Assembly: GCA_001899005.1 (NCBI GenBank)
Contig: MKUW01000028.1
Span: 340,101-404,100 of the forward strand
Length of the DNA: 64,000 nucleotides
From: Chloroflexi bacterium 44-23
GTDB taxonomy: Bacteria > Chloroflexota > Anaerolineae > Anaerolineales > Anaerolineaceae
Direction: 5' to 3'
How positions within the stretch are numbered: position 1 is the stretch's first letter; every line of letters starts with the position of its first letter. Of the stretch, positions 17,001 to 24,757 are shown piece after piece. The position numbers were made by a program, and so were the translations under genes. Under the pieces are notes generated by a model, which saw only the letters and a list, made by a program, of their open reading frames with translations, searched no databases and was not told where the DNA came from.

Positions 17001-19654
17001 TCGCGAAGGTAATCAACTTTGTTGCGGACGGACTGGCAGCCATTCAGAGCGAGCAAGAAGCATCCAAGGCAAATGCTGTCAGCCAGACCGTTGCGGTTGA
17101 GGAACCACGTTCTGATGAACCGCAACCGGCTGCAGAGATTATTCGACGTGTACCGATTGCTGTCTTGCGACCGCGCCTGGATTTGTGCACGCCAACCGGC
17201 ATTCAAATCAACCAGGATTCGCGTGTAATCGTATTCAGCGATCAGCAAAAAATTGCACCGGCTTTGCAAAAAAAGCTTAAAAACCTGAATGCACAGGTAT
17301 TACTGATCAAAAGTGATTCAAGCGCAGAAATCGAACAAAGCATTAAAAGTTTCGCTGAAGACGCACCCATCGATGGCATCTACTTTTTAGCGACCCTGGC
17401 CGAAGAAAAGCCTTTACAGGAAATGACAGGTTCCGATTGGCAGGCTGCCCTTAATTCTCGTTTCTACAACCTCATCAGCGCCTTGCGCCTGCTGCCCCAG
17501 CTTTCGTTTTTAATCGTGGCAACCCGCTTTGATGGGTTGCAAGGCCTTTCTCAGGCTGGTTCCACATCGGCCATGGGGGGCGCCGCCAGCGGGTTGGCCA
17601 AAGCAATGCAGCGCGAACGTCCCGGACTGTTTGTCAAGGTTATCGATTTCGACTCGCTCGAAAAGCCAACCTTGGTCGCCACGCGTTTGCTCGATGAGAC
17701 CCTTCTGGATCCGGCGGTGGTCGAAATTGGCTGGGAAGGTGAACAGCGTTTCACGGTTGTCTTAAGTGAACAGCCATTGCAGCCAGATAATCTGAAACCA
17801 TTGCGTTCAGGATCTGTATTCGTGGTCAGCGGGGGTACTGGCGGCATCACCGCCCCCATTCTGCTTGATCTCAGCCAGGCGACCCAGGGTCAATTTTATC
17901 TGCTGGCACGTTCACCGCTGCCGCAAGCAGATGATCCCAACCTGCAATTGGTAACCAGTGATGAACAGCAGTTAAAAACCAACCTGGTACGCGATTTGAG
18001 CCAGAACGGCCAGAAAGCCACACCCGCCGTCGTTAATCAGCACATTGCTGCTTTGCAAAGAGCTGCCGCACTCATGAAAACGATGGAGACCATGCGCGCA
18101 AACGGCAGCCAGGTGACCTATATGGTTTGCGATGTCAGCTCCGAAGAGGATGTCCAACAAACGGTTGCCAAAATTCTGACAGGATTAAAGAAAAAGAAAG
18201 TGGATGTCCTCATTCACGCAGCCGGCGTGGAAAAAAGCCGCAAACTTGAAAGCAAAAGTGATCAGGAAATCCAGCAAATTATGGATGTCAAAGCCAGCGG
18301 ATTGTTTTATCTCTTAAAAGCTTTTCAGCAGGCTGGCAAACTGCCCGCTGCAGTGCTCAGCTTCGGTTCGGTTGCCGGACGATTTGGAAATGCCGGTCAG
18401 GTTGATTACAGCGCTGCCAATGATCTCCTGGCCCACTTGACCTCAGCTATGCGGCGAGCATTTCCACAAATCCAAGTCAGCACCCTGGATTGGGGCGCCT
18501 GGTCTGAGGTTGGTATGGCCAGCCGCGGGCATATCCCTGAACTCATGCGCCGGGCTGGCATCGATATGATCAACCCATCTCAGGCATCTTGCCTGGTCCG
18601 GAAGGAATTGGAAGGCGGCTTAAGTGGTGAGGTAATACTGGCAGGCCATTTAGGCCAGTTGGAAATGCAGGACGATCCCAGCGGTGGTCTGGACGTTGCC
18701 AAAGCAAACGAAGCCCTGACAACAGGCAATCCTACTCACGTTATGCTCAGTCGTGCGACCGGCATTAACCTGGCGGAAGGAATTTTATTGGAGGTTGAAC
18801 TCGACCCCACCCAGGAACCTTTCCTGCGCGACCATGCCCTCAATGGCATTCCATTGCTGCCGGGCATAATGGGGATTGAAGGTTTTTCGGTGGCTGCTCA
18901 ACACATAGCCAGCGCACTCGGTGCAGCCAAAGGCGGCTTCCGGGTTGAAGAACTGGCTGATATCGCTTTCCTGACTCCTTTCAAGTTCTATCGCGATGAA
19001 GCGCGCACAATTACCTGGAAAGCGCAGGTAGTTCGCGAAGCATCCGGGTTGGTAGCACACGTCTCGCTTGAATCTTATGTCAACCGCAGAAATAACCGCG
19101 TCGACCATATGCAGCATTTTCGTGGAAATGTTCACCTTGTTCCCGCCGATCAGCCTATGCAAAGCTGTGATGGGATCGCACCGCATTGGAATGGCGCTTA
19201 CACAGTGCAGGCAGCTGATATTTACAAACTTTATTTTCACGGCCCCTCCTTCCAGGTCCTGGAAGGCGTTCAAAAAGCCGGTGATACCGTTCTGGGTAAG
19301 CTCAACAAGCAGATTCCTTCCCTGACCGGCAACGATCAGAAAATGCTGAGTGTGCCGGTGCTGGTGGAACTTTGCTTCCAAACTGCCGGAATCTGGGAGG
19401 CAGGCACTAGCGGGGCTTTGAGCCTGCCCCAATCCATTGGTACTTTACGAATATTTGAAAACAAAGTCAATGGTGTCGCCATCTTCGCTGAAGTTAAACC
19501 TTTTAATCATTCCAATGGCGATCTCTACTTTGATGCACGGGTAATCGACAGTCAGGGACGCGTTTATTTGGAGATGGAAAATTATCGCACCGCTCAATTG
19601 CCCTATGGGGTCGATCAAGCGATTTTGGCACCCATCAGCGCATTGAATAAATAA
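11003..19654 (+). CDS. PfaA-like type I fatty acid/polyketide megasynthase (KS-ACP3-AT-KS-ACP-KR-DH)
   Basis: 2883 residues. Domains by position: KS1 about 5-440, with Cys215 (DAACASS), His349 (EGHGTST) and His389 (SNIGHLK), a complete triad. Three tandem carrier domains follow at about 505-810. AT is about 935-1240, with GQGSQY and nucleophile Ser1038 in GHSLGEY. A second KS at about 1297-1810 has Cys1551 (NAACATTT) but SHETYT in place of HGTxT. The fourth carrier is at about 1930-2015. KR is about 2100-2560, with VSGGTGGI, SFGSVAG and Tyr2469 in DYSAAND. A hot-dog dehydratase is at about 2590-2860, with His2611 in LRDHALNG and a LYFHGPSFQ block. All four carriers read LGxDTVKQ, Thr (543, 649, 768, 1970) replacing the usual Ser. 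GGAGG precedes ATG 11003, which is preferred to the TTG at 10991. With the adjacent PPTase and PfaD it should build a reduced acyl chain by iteration; the product is unknown. Confidence 0.9.
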   Translation: MSEQKPVAIVGIGTIMPDALDAPSFWNNIQKGHYSITNVPADRWRADLYFDSDPKAVDKSYSKIGAWVKNFEFNPMKLHIPIPPTVLSQMDLTQQWGIAASHQALSDYGYPQRTLDPERVAVIIGNANAGERHYRSTMRILLPEYLEAMTNNPSFRNLPQAVQQELLDGLAANIQAKIPEITEDTMSGELSNIIAGRIANVFNFSGPNFVTDAACASSLSALSAAMQGLNAYQFDCALTGGVDRNMGPESYVKFCKIGALSANGTRPYAEGADGFVMGEGAGMFVLKRLEDAERDGDHIYAVVIAIGSSSDGKGKGITAPNPLGQQRAIERAWKSAGVSPSSAGLIEGHGTSTRVGDVVEVNSLNAIFGPLGIETGSIALGSVKSNIGHLKSAAGAAGLAKAAFALDQKILPPSANFHKPNPAIDFEHMPFYVNTQSKPWPKPVAEIRRAAVSSFGFGGTNFHVVLEEYLPGYHQERTPIFNIPMEISAAPVIAQPVQQESAVSVTPSEVSAFVLSAVSEKTGYPVEMLDLDLDLEADLGVDTVKQAELFANMREHFGVARREDLRLSEYNTLAKVIGFFQENTAQPTAAAAAVSSQKSEASQPSPAVAQNDAESIQAYIVEQVAEKTGYPAEMLDLDLDLEADLGVDTVKQAELFATIREHYGIPRREDLRLSEYNTLSKVMQFVNENLASATPASPLAQATSAAATLAAQPQIISEPTVTANPGTTVTSLEEISAYIIRQVAEKTGYPAEMLDLELDLEADLGVDTVKQAELFATIREHYGVPKREDLRLSDYNTLAKVIAFFAENANQPANSTETATLDQSSENEQQQPVQTEPVQAAPTHMRGLLFLSADTLPELKSELESALARAKAGTLPPTRLPEQAQLAKPERIAIDYGNDEELIKRAEKALPIFDNPSANMWQALTAQGVYYGNGKPGKVAFLFPGQGSQYVNMLVELRAIEPVVDQVFLEADQVMTPLLGKPLTEFIYADGDEASLKAAEQKLKDTTITQPAVLTANIALLRLLQKYGFDADMVIGHSLGEYAALVAAGVLTFAEALEIVSARGREMVKVAMEDNGCMAAVSAPLAEVERILDTIDGYVVLANINSPLQSVIAGSTKAVEQAIAAFMAVNYQAVKIPVSHAFHTKIVEPASIPLRKVIARMNIQSPRIPIAANVTGEWYPTDREEILDMLAKQVASPVQFVKGVQTLYDNGARIFVEVGPKRVMNALSNDIFKDVEGVTLLATNHPRKGALPTFNEALCALYAAGLPAAQHTQHVQPVALSSASIAVDPQMVPSNGKQVISGSVVISGAGLGLPGRDHDVFAEDNIQRILRGEVQIESFPQTTRQHMLEKRVTRLVKHEAGALMVDIDNLDETVKLAGQSGHFDPAEDFGIPADRVESTDISTQLAIAAGIEALRDAGIPLVMNYRTTSKGTLLPNRWMLPEALQDETGIIFGSAFPGLERMSQETKRYYTFQSLQDQKTQLLEILAQFNGSDSNIKTSLQEKIAHIDQQLESNDYHFNRHFVFQVLAMGHSQFAEHIGARGPNTSVNAACATTTHAVAIAEDWIRAGRCRRVIVVAGDDVTSGELVNWIGTGLMASGAATTEGDVRMAAIPFDRRRNGMIMGMGAAALVVESEDAVQERGMRAICEVLSSQIANSAFHGTRLDVPHVGSVMERVIRQAEDRFGIARDEIAARTVFVSHETYTPARGGSAAAEIHALRSTFGSLANQVIIANTKGFTGHTMGVGIEDVIAVKSLQFGIVPPIAHYDLDFQPDPELGDLNLSKGGQYPVEFSLRLGAGFGSQIAMTLYRKINAVGERIQPEKYQKWLAAVSGYNEPQLEVVQHNLRIKHEGAPTHQPAASQWQFGYGPQRFAEHINEPAPAAHTPAVSQQPQNAKVIHEPEVAAVSLATPVVTTAPLPVSVAEVSHAAPQVNSENSEITSVLVNMVSEKTGYPAEMLDLDLDLEADLGIDTVKQAELFAEIRTHYNIPRREDLRLSDYNTLAKVINFVADGLAAIQSEQEASKANAVSQTVAVEEPRSDEPQPAAEIIRRVPIAVLRPRLDLCTPTGIQINQDSRVIVFSDQQKIAPALQKKLKNLNAQVLLIKSDSSAEIEQSIKSFAEDAPIDGIYFLATLAEEKPLQEMTGSDWQAALNSRFYNLISALRLLPQLSFLIVATRFDGLQGLSQAGSTSAMGGAASGLAKAMQRERPGLFVKVIDFDSLEKPTLVATRLLDETLLDPAVVEIGWEGEQRFTVVLSEQPLQPDNLKPLRSGSVFVVSGGTGGITAPILLDLSQATQGQFYLLARSPLPQADDPNLQLVTSDEQQLKTNLVRDLSQNGQKATPAVVNQHIAALQRAAALMKTMETMRANGSQVTYMVCDVSSEEDVQQTVAKILTGLKKKKVDVLIHAAGVEKSRKLESKSDQEIQQIMDVKASGLFYLLKAFQQAGKLPAAVLSFGSVAGRFGNAGQVDYSAANDLLAHLTSAMRRAFPQIQVSTLDWGAWSEVGMASRGHIPELMRRAGIDMINPSQASCLVRKELEGGLSGEVILAGHLGQLEMQDDPSGGLDVAKANEALTTGNPTHVMLSRATGINLAEGILLEVELDPTQEPFLRDHALNGIPLLPGIMGIEGFSVAAQHIASALGAAKGGFRVEELADIAFLTPFKFYRDEARTITWKAQVVREASGLVAHVSLESYVNRRNNRVDHMQHFRGNVHLVPADQPMQSCDGIAPHWNGAYTVQAADIYKLYFHGPSFQVLEGVQKAGDTVLGKLNKQIPSLTGNDQKMLSVPVLVELCFQTAGIWEAGTSGALSLPQSIGTLRIFENKVNGVAIFAEVKPFNHSNGDLYFDARVIDSQGRVYLEMENYRTAQLPYGVDQAILAPISALNK

Positions 19655-19741
19655 AGCGAAACCTCCAGGCACGGGCCAAAGCGGATTTATTAAATCATTT
19701 TGATGTTTATTCCGCCGAGGTCCGTGCCGTAATGGATTCCC

Positions 19742-20425
19742 ATGACCCATTCTGCTGTTTTCTGGGCACTCGCCTCAACAGATGATCTACCTGCTGATCT
19801 CAATTGGCTCTCTTCTGAGGAGACGACCAAATTGCAGCAATTTAAGTTTCCCAAACGTCGCAATGAGTGGTTGTTGGGGCGCTGGGTGAGCAAAAAAGTG
19901 TTGATGAAGGCTATGCCGCAAATTTCGTCAATACCCTTGCCGCAGCTCTCAATTAAGAACGAGGAGAGTGGCGCTCCCATCGCTCTCTCGAATGGCAGTC
20001 GTTTGTCAGGCATGCTTTCTCTCAGCCACCGTGAAGATCTCGCCACCGCAGCCTGGACATCACAGGCTGATCTCAGAATCGGAATCGATCTTGAAAAAAT
20101 CGAACCGCGATCAACGGCCTTTATTCAGGATTTTTTCACCAAAGCTGAAGCGGCTCAGGTATTCTCACAGCCGTCAGAAAACCAGGCGTTAGCTGCCTGT
20201 TTAATTTGGAGCGGCAAGGAAGCCATCCTGAAGGCGTTACAAACCGGCCTGCGCATCGACACCCGTCAGGTGGAAGTTGCTTTCACTGAACTGGTGATTA
20301 AAGAAGAGGACTGGCAGCCATTACAAATTGTACACAGTCCTTCCAGCGCGGAAAGCCAAACTCTTTCCTGGCTGCTTCAGCCGCCGTATGTTATTACGCT
20401 GGCGGAGATTGCTGATTGCAGGTAG
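19742..20425 (+). CDS. Sfp-type 4'-phosphopantetheinyl transferase
   Basis: 227 residues. It transfers the phosphopantetheine arm of CoA to carrier proteins. Motifs: RRNEWLLGRWVSKK near residue 40, LSLSHRED near residue 93, the Mg-binding IGIDLEKIEPR near residue 114, and the signature WSGKEAILKAL near residue 155. Length is typical of Sfp/HetI-type enzymes. It starts 87 bp after the megasynthase on the same strand and is presumably the dedicated activator of its four carrier domains. This is notable because those carriers offer Thr and not Ser. Start choice: the ATG at 19742 is the first in a frame that keeps the whole fold; no strong Shine-Dalgarno is visible. Confidence 0.9.
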   Translation: MTHSAVFWALASTDDLPADLNWLSSEETTKLQQFKFPKRRNEWLLGRWVSKKVLMKAMPQISSIPLPQLSIKNEESGAPIALSNGSRLSGMLSLSHREDLATAAWTSQADLRIGIDLEKIEPRSTAFIQDFFTKAEAAQVFSQPSENQALAACLIWSGKEAILKALQTGLRIDTRQVEVAFTELVIKEEDWQPLQIVHSPSSAESQTLSWLLQPPYVITLAEIADCR

Positions 20426-20608
20426 ATCAAGAGAAATCTTCCGCGAAGACACAAAGACCGCGAAGAAAATCAATATTCAAATCGTATTGCTTAACGAACC
20501 AGATTGATTGATTCGTAGGTTGGGCATGTCGGGCATAAAAGAATGATGGTTGCGAATTCAACATGTCGAAATGGTAGGTGGATACCTGAGGCCTTGCTGA
20601 GCAAAGTT
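20426..20608. other. Intergenic region with repeat fragments
   Basis: Contains ccgcgaagacac (20441-20452) and tcgtaggttgggcatgtc (20513-20530), both reverse complements of motifs in the first 260 bp of the window. No gene. Confidence 0.5.
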
Positions 20609-20694
20609 CCCCTAGCTGAGATTCGCGTAATGATTGTCAGCCAGAATTGGAATCCAATTTCACCTGAGGTTATGTTGCGAATCTCAGCTAGGGG
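20609..20694. repeat. 86-bp element with perfect 18-bp terminal inverted repeats
   Basis: cccctagctgagattcgc at 20609-20626 and its exact complement gcgaatctcagctagggg at 20677-20694 enclose a 50-bp spacer. The spacer itself contains a small palindrome (aattgga-a-tccaatt, about 20645-20659). The size and symmetry resemble a MITE or a folded REP-like element. It lies between the convergent PPTase and pfaD genes and could also act as a bidirectional transcription barrier. Confidence 0.8.
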
Positions 20695-20706
20695 GTTTAA
20701 AGGTTA

Positions 20707-20907
20707 TTCCCGCGTCCTTGGCATCTTCAAGGTGATAATTTGTTGGAAATTCAGCAAATGCCCGAGATTACACAAAGGTTTTTCTTAGCGCCCTTGGCGT
20801 CATTGGGGTGATTATTTGTTAGGCATTCAGCACATACCCGAGATTTTACAAAGGTTTTTCTTCGCGCGCTTAGCGTCTTCGCGGTGATTATTTGCTGGGC
20901 ACTTAAT
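20707..20907. repeat. Tandem ~77-bp repeat, 2.6 copies
   Basis: Three consecutive copies begin at about 20707, 20785 and 20862. Shared blocks are '(c)gcgtc(t/c)ttg(g/c)cgtc', 'ggtgattatttgtt', 'attcagca(a/c)at', 'cccgagatt' and 'acaaaggtttttctt'. The last copy is cut by the end of pfaD. The copies are imperfect, so the array is not recent. Confidence 0.75.
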
Positions 20908-20911
20908 AGTC

Positions 20912-22555
20912 CTAATCTTGCCGCTGCGGCATATACCTCGATATTTCCGGAGGAAACTGCACTCCCTGCAGCGACAAACTTCTGACTCGCGCCAGATAGG
21001 CTGCACCGGTTAGCAGTTGCATAACCACATCGACCACATAACGATTTTCTTTGGTTTCCAAATACGTACCGCGCACCCATTCATTAAACGTGCCCATCGA
21101 CGGGCCGCACCAGATCTGATAATCCATTTCGCGGCTGGGTTCACCCACCACTGACCAACGCGAGGATAGCCCCAGGTACCAGCGAAAAATGAGCGCCATT
21201 TTATGGTGCGGATCTGCCAAAGCTCGTTCCAGGTTTTGGATATCACGTTCCCTGAAAAACTGCTGGGTTTCTTCCCAAATCTCGTTCAAATCACGTTTAA
21301 AGATCGTTTTTTCAATCTTCTCGCGATCCTTCTCCGGAATCTCCTCGATCGAGGAATAACGGTTATAAAGCTCATACAGACGTGAGGCGCGCATCGCGAA
21401 CATCGATCCGCGTTTGAGCACCTGCACACGTACCCCCATCTCGAACATATCGGCGGCTGGTGCCATGGTCACATCGGCCATATCCGCCTGAGCCAGCAGC
21501 TGGCGAGTATATGTCGAGGCGCCTGCTTCCACGCAAGCCTGGTTAACGGACCCGGTCACAATGTAAGCAGCCCCCATCATGAAAGCTGCCAGTGCGGCCT
21601 CGGGAGTACCAATTCCGCCGCCTGCCCCTACCCGAATTGGCGTTTGGTAGTTCATTTCAGTCTGAATTTGATCGCGAATCCTCAGCATGGTTGGGATCAA
21701 GCCTACTAACGGGCGATTATCTGTATGCCCACCCGAATCAGCTTCTACAGTGATATCATCGGCGACAGGCACCAGGTGCGCCAGCTCTGCCTGTTCGGGG
21801 CTGATCTTGCCATCCTCAAGCAATTGACGTAAAAATTCTTCTGAGACCGGCAGCATAAACTTACGCGCCACCTCTTTGCGGGAAATCTTCGCAATAATGC
21901 GGTTATTAATCTGGACACTGCCATCGGTCGCCTTTGATAAGCCGGCCACCCGGAAATGTGCCAAGCCATAAGTCATATCCATGTATGCCGAAGCTTCAAT
22001 TACCGGAATCTTATAGCGCAAAAAGAGCTCAACCAATATACGTTCAAGGTTGGTTTCATTGGGGCTGTGAATCAGGTTAACCATGTAAGGACCATTTGGT
22101 AGGGCTTTTTGGATGCGCTGGATGGCATCTTCAATGCGTGCAGGCGAAACACCTGCCGAGCCATATGATCCGAGCATGCCCGCCTTCCCGAGGGCTACCA
22201 CCATTTCAACCGAAGCAATCGCATTGGCCATTGCACCGCTGTAGTAGGCATATCGCGTGCCGTATGTCTCTTGAAAAGCTGGATCTCCCAGCTGGCTTAA
22301 TGGGATCGCCGGAGCATACGCCAACCGTTCGTAGACCAACCCGTTTCCTTGAAAACCATTACTGGAAGTCAAAGCAACCCGGTCTTTTTGGCGTACAGCC
22401 CACAATGGTAAATCCAGGGAGCGTAATAAAGCCCCCACAGCGGATGAATCGCTCGTCAGTTCGGCAACGTTTCCGATCCAGGGATGGGAGGAAAAAGTAC
22501 CCGTTCCATGAAAGGTTAATGAGGATTGACTTTCATTGATTGAAGTTAAGGTCAT
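20912..22555 (-). CDS. pfaD: PfaD-family trans-acting enoyl reductase (FMN TIM barrel)
   Basis: 547 residues, related to PfaD of polyunsaturated fatty acid synthases and to trans-acting enoyl reductases of polyketide pathways (nitronate-monooxygenase fold). Recognisable segments: GMLGSYGSAGVSP near residue 133, NLIHSPNETNLE, ADSGGHTDNRPL near residue 275, and the FMN phosphate-binding RVGAGGGIGTPEAALAAF near residue 307 followed by MGAAYIVTGSVNQA. It would reduce the enoyl intermediates, a step for which the megasynthase has no domain of its own. It is convergent with the synthase/PPTase pair, separated by the repeat-rich 20426-20911 region, so it is transcribed separately. A leader hairpin sits at 22601-22626. 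Confidence 0.9.
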   Translation of the reverse strand: MTLTSINESQSSLTFHGTGTFSSHPWIGNVAELTSDSSAVGALLRSLDLPLWAVRQKDRVALTSSNGFQGNGLVYERLAYAPAIPLSQLGDPAFQETYGTRYAYYSGAMANAIASVEMVVALGKAGMLGSYGSAGVSPARIEDAIQRIQKALPNGPYMVNLIHSPNETNLERILVELFLRYKIPVIEASAYMDMTYGLAHFRVAGLSKATDGSVQINNRIIAKISRKEVARKFMLPVSEEFLRQLLEDGKISPEQAELAHLVPVADDITVEADSGGHTDNRPLVGLIPTMLRIRDQIQTEMNYQTPIRVGAGGGIGTPEAALAAFMMGAAYIVTGSVNQACVEAGASTYTRQLLAQADMADVTMAPAADMFEMGVRVQVLKRGSMFAMRASRLYELYNRYSSIEEIPEKDREKIEKTIFKRDLNEIWEETQQFFRERDIQNLERALADPHHKMALIFRWYLGLSSRWSVVGEPSREMDYQIWCGPSMGTFNEWVRGTYLETKENRYVVDVVMQLLTGAAYLARVRSLSLQGVQFPPEISRYMPQRQD

Positions 22556-22600
22556 TTGAATACCCTTTTCATTCTTGGGAGTTGGGACGCACCGGTCCTC

Positions 22601-22626
22601 TTTAGTTAACCCGCAAGCGGGCTAAA
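22601..22626 (-). promoter_or_regulatory. Leader hairpin upstream of pfaD
   Basis: tttag-cccgc-aa-gcggg-ctaaa stem, with an asymmetric internal ttaa, about 45 nt upstream of the pfaD ATG. No T-tract follows on the minus strand. It could stabilise or regulate the pfaD mRNA, or be a small interspersed element. Confidence 0.35.
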
Positions 22627-22733
22627 GGATACATTGTTATACCATAGGATTGCAAAGCATGTGGAGAAAGAGGGTAAAGAAGCCAGAGGCTGCATTCATT
22701 CCATTCGTGAGGCCCCGGCCTTCCACCGTCGAC

Positions 22734-24077
22734 CTAAAACCGGAACATAAACGTCAGGTCGTTGACATTCGTCCCGCTCGGGCCTGGTTTGAGCAGATCC
22801 CCCAGCTTCTCAAAGTAATGGTAAGCATCGTTATTCCCTAAATAGTTGTCGGCCTCCAGCCCTAAGGCGTGCGCTCTGGCATGCGTTTCTCCGGTCACGA
22901 CGGCCCCGGCTGCATCAGTAGGACCATCTTCCCCATCCGTGGCGAGTGTTACCAGCATCACATCCGGCAATCCGGCTAACAAGTCGACAGCTGCCAGCGC
23001 CAGCTCCTGATTGCGCCCGCCTTTGCCTTTGCCATGTAGGGTCACGGTAGTCTCGCCGCCTGCTATCCAGCAGATGCCGCGTCCATTGTTAGTTTGTAAA
23101 TAGGAACATACTCGCACTGCTACCTCGCGAGCTTCACCCTGCCAATTATTGCCCAGTTGGATAACCTGCAGTCCGCCACTTTGTGCAGCAGCTCCGGCGG
23201 CCAGGGCTGCCAGACGGTTATCCCCCACTAGCACGTTCTGGACTCTCTCCAAGAATGCATCGCCAGGTTTGAGAGTTTCCGCTCCGTTTTTCAGGGTTTG
23301 CAGAATAGCCGGGGCTACTTTATTGATCAAATTATATTTCGCCAGCACATCCAGCGCCTCCTGACGCGAGCTCGGGTCAGCTGCTGTCGGGCCGGAGGCG
23401 ATTGCCTCCAACGGGCTATTGACCACATCCGAGAGAATCAGGCTGATGACTTGTGCCGGGGCTGCTGCGCGGGCGATACCGCCGCCTTTGACCAGATCGA
23501 GGTGCCGGCGCAGGGTGTTGATCTCATCGATGCGCGCTCCGCTGGCCAGCAGCAGTGTCGTCAGGGCTTGCATATCCGCCAGGACAATCCCATCTGCCGG
23601 ACAGGTTAGCAGCGCCGAGCCACCGCCGGAGATCAGGCAAATCAGCAAGTCTTCTTCCGACAAAGACCGGCACAGCTGTAAGGCATATTCCCCAGCCTGT
23701 ACGCTATTGGCATCCGGCACGGGATGTCCGCCCTGAATAGCTTGAAAACGTCCGGATGTTGCCTGTTCGCCCTTCAGAAGGGCCTGCTTACTGACAACCA
23801 GACTTTCTGTGAGTCGCTCACCGAGAATCTCTGCCACTGCAGCGCTCATAGCCGCAGCGGCTTTGCCAATCGCCAGACAGGCTATTCGACTATACGAAGT
23901 CAGATCGTACTTGCGGCCCGCAACCAGCAGATGCTTTTCCACCCGTCGCAAGTGTTGGTGGATGGCGTTGGCCGGCTCAACCGCCTGGATGGCGGCAGCC
24001 AAAACGCTGCGCACCAAGGCACCTTGCGGAAGGCGCGCAAGGCTGCTTGTCTGAAAGTTAGCTGCTTTTACACTCAT
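22734..24077 (-). CDS. Glycerate 2-kinase (type II, MOFRL family)
   Basis: 447 residues. The N-terminal DUF4147 domain has LAIGKAAAAM near residue 70, GGHPVPD near residue 115, the glycine-rich LISGGGSALL near residue 148 and GSGARIDEIN-like LLLASGARIDEINTLRRHL. The C-terminal MOFRL domain has IAGGETTVTLHGKGKGGRNQ near residue 353 and ATDGEDGPTDAAGA near residue 395. It phosphorylates D-glycerate with ATP to 2-phosphoglycerate, feeding lower glycolysis. Length is typical. It is downstream of pfaD on the same strand but is transcribed toward it, with 178 bp between, and no functional link is evident. Confidence 0.92.
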   Translation of the reverse strand: MSVKAANFQTSSLARLPQGALVRSVLAAAIQAVEPANAIHQHLRRVEKHLLVAGRKYDLTSYSRIACLAIGKAAAAMSAAVAEILGERLTESLVVSKQALLKGEQATSGRFQAIQGGHPVPDANSVQAGEYALQLCRSLSEEDLLICLISGGGSALLTCPADGIVLADMQALTTLLLASGARIDEINTLRRHLDLVKGGGIARAAAPAQVISLILSDVVNSPLEAIASGPTAADPSSRQEALDVLAKYNLINKVAPAILQTLKNGAETLKPGDAFLERVQNVLVGDNRLAALAAGAAAQSGGLQVIQLGNNWQGEAREVAVRVCSYLQTNNGRGICWIAGGETTVTLHGKGKGGRNQELALAAVDLLAGLPDVMLVTLATDGEDGPTDAAGAVVTGETHARAHALGLEADNYLGNNDAYHYFEKLGDLLKPGPSGTNVNDLTFMFRF

Positions 24078-24530
24078 CTTTTGATGATAGCAGATATTTG
24101 TCGCTGGTCAAACCAACCCGGCAGCACGTTCCATGAAACAGCAAGTAAAATGAAAAATTACAATATCTATTTTGTTGTGCCGAACAACAAAGAAAAGTAA
24201 TATATATTTCCAGAGTCAGAAAAAGACCGCAGCAGCTCAAATTCGACTTGATACCAAAGCGTTCGTTGTATCCCAGATTCACTTCAGACGCTTCTTCCCA
24301 ACTCATTCTGCATTTCAAAGGTAAATTAATGTGTCGATAACCGAATTTTCCAGCTTCAAACTTTTTATAAAGAAAGATCCTTATGCCCCCCATTTATCAT
24401 TCCCCATTTCTCAAAACTTCTCTCTCATTACCTTCCCACATCAAGCAACTATTCGACTATTCAACTAACTAACATATCCCCAAATCTGCTACAATAGAAT
24501 CAATATACTCTTTGCCCAAAGGAATAATCC
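24078..24530. other. Intergenic region, no gene recognised
   Basis: Low-complexity, AT-rich DNA with scattered stops in all frames that I checked. Only the last ~20 bp, with the AAGGA ribosome-binding site of the small gene at 24531, have an assigned role. Confidence 0.5.
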
Positions 24531-24701
24531 ATGAAACTTTCTGCTCCCAAACAAACAACCTTCACTGTGGCCGTATTGCTCGGTATAGTCGGTGTCCTGG
24601 CCAAAATTGTCCCGATTGCGGCGCTTAGCCCGTATGCCTTCTGGCTGGTAGTAATTGGCTTCGTTTTACTGGCGTTGGGTAGCCTCTACCGCGGGTTGTA
24701 A
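24531..24701 (+). CDS. Small two-TM membrane protein
   Basis: 56 residues starting MKLSAPKQTTFTVAVLLGIV. There are two hydrophobic helices, at about residues 12-31 and 36-52, joined by a short ALSPYAF turn, and the protein ends in SLYRGL. AAGGA at 24519-24523 is 7 nt before the ATG, and tataat-like boxes lie upstream (acaatagaatcaatatact). The codon pattern and hydrophobic layout look real despite the size. I recall similar small membrane proteins in Anaerolineae genomes but cannot name a function. Confidence 0.65.
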   Translation: MKLSAPKQTTFTVAVLLGIVGVLAKIVPIAALSPYAFWLVVIGFVLLALGSLYRGL

Positions 24702-24757
24702 TTCCAAAACCGCTTAATTAATTCCGACCTTCTTAACCCTAAACGAAGGAGATCAAG

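Noticed and set aside
11003..19654. Genuine EPA/DHA polyunsaturated fatty acid synthase
   Set aside because: There is no PfaB and no PfaC with paired FabA-like dehydratases, and the domain order is different. Only PfaA-like parts and PfaD are present.
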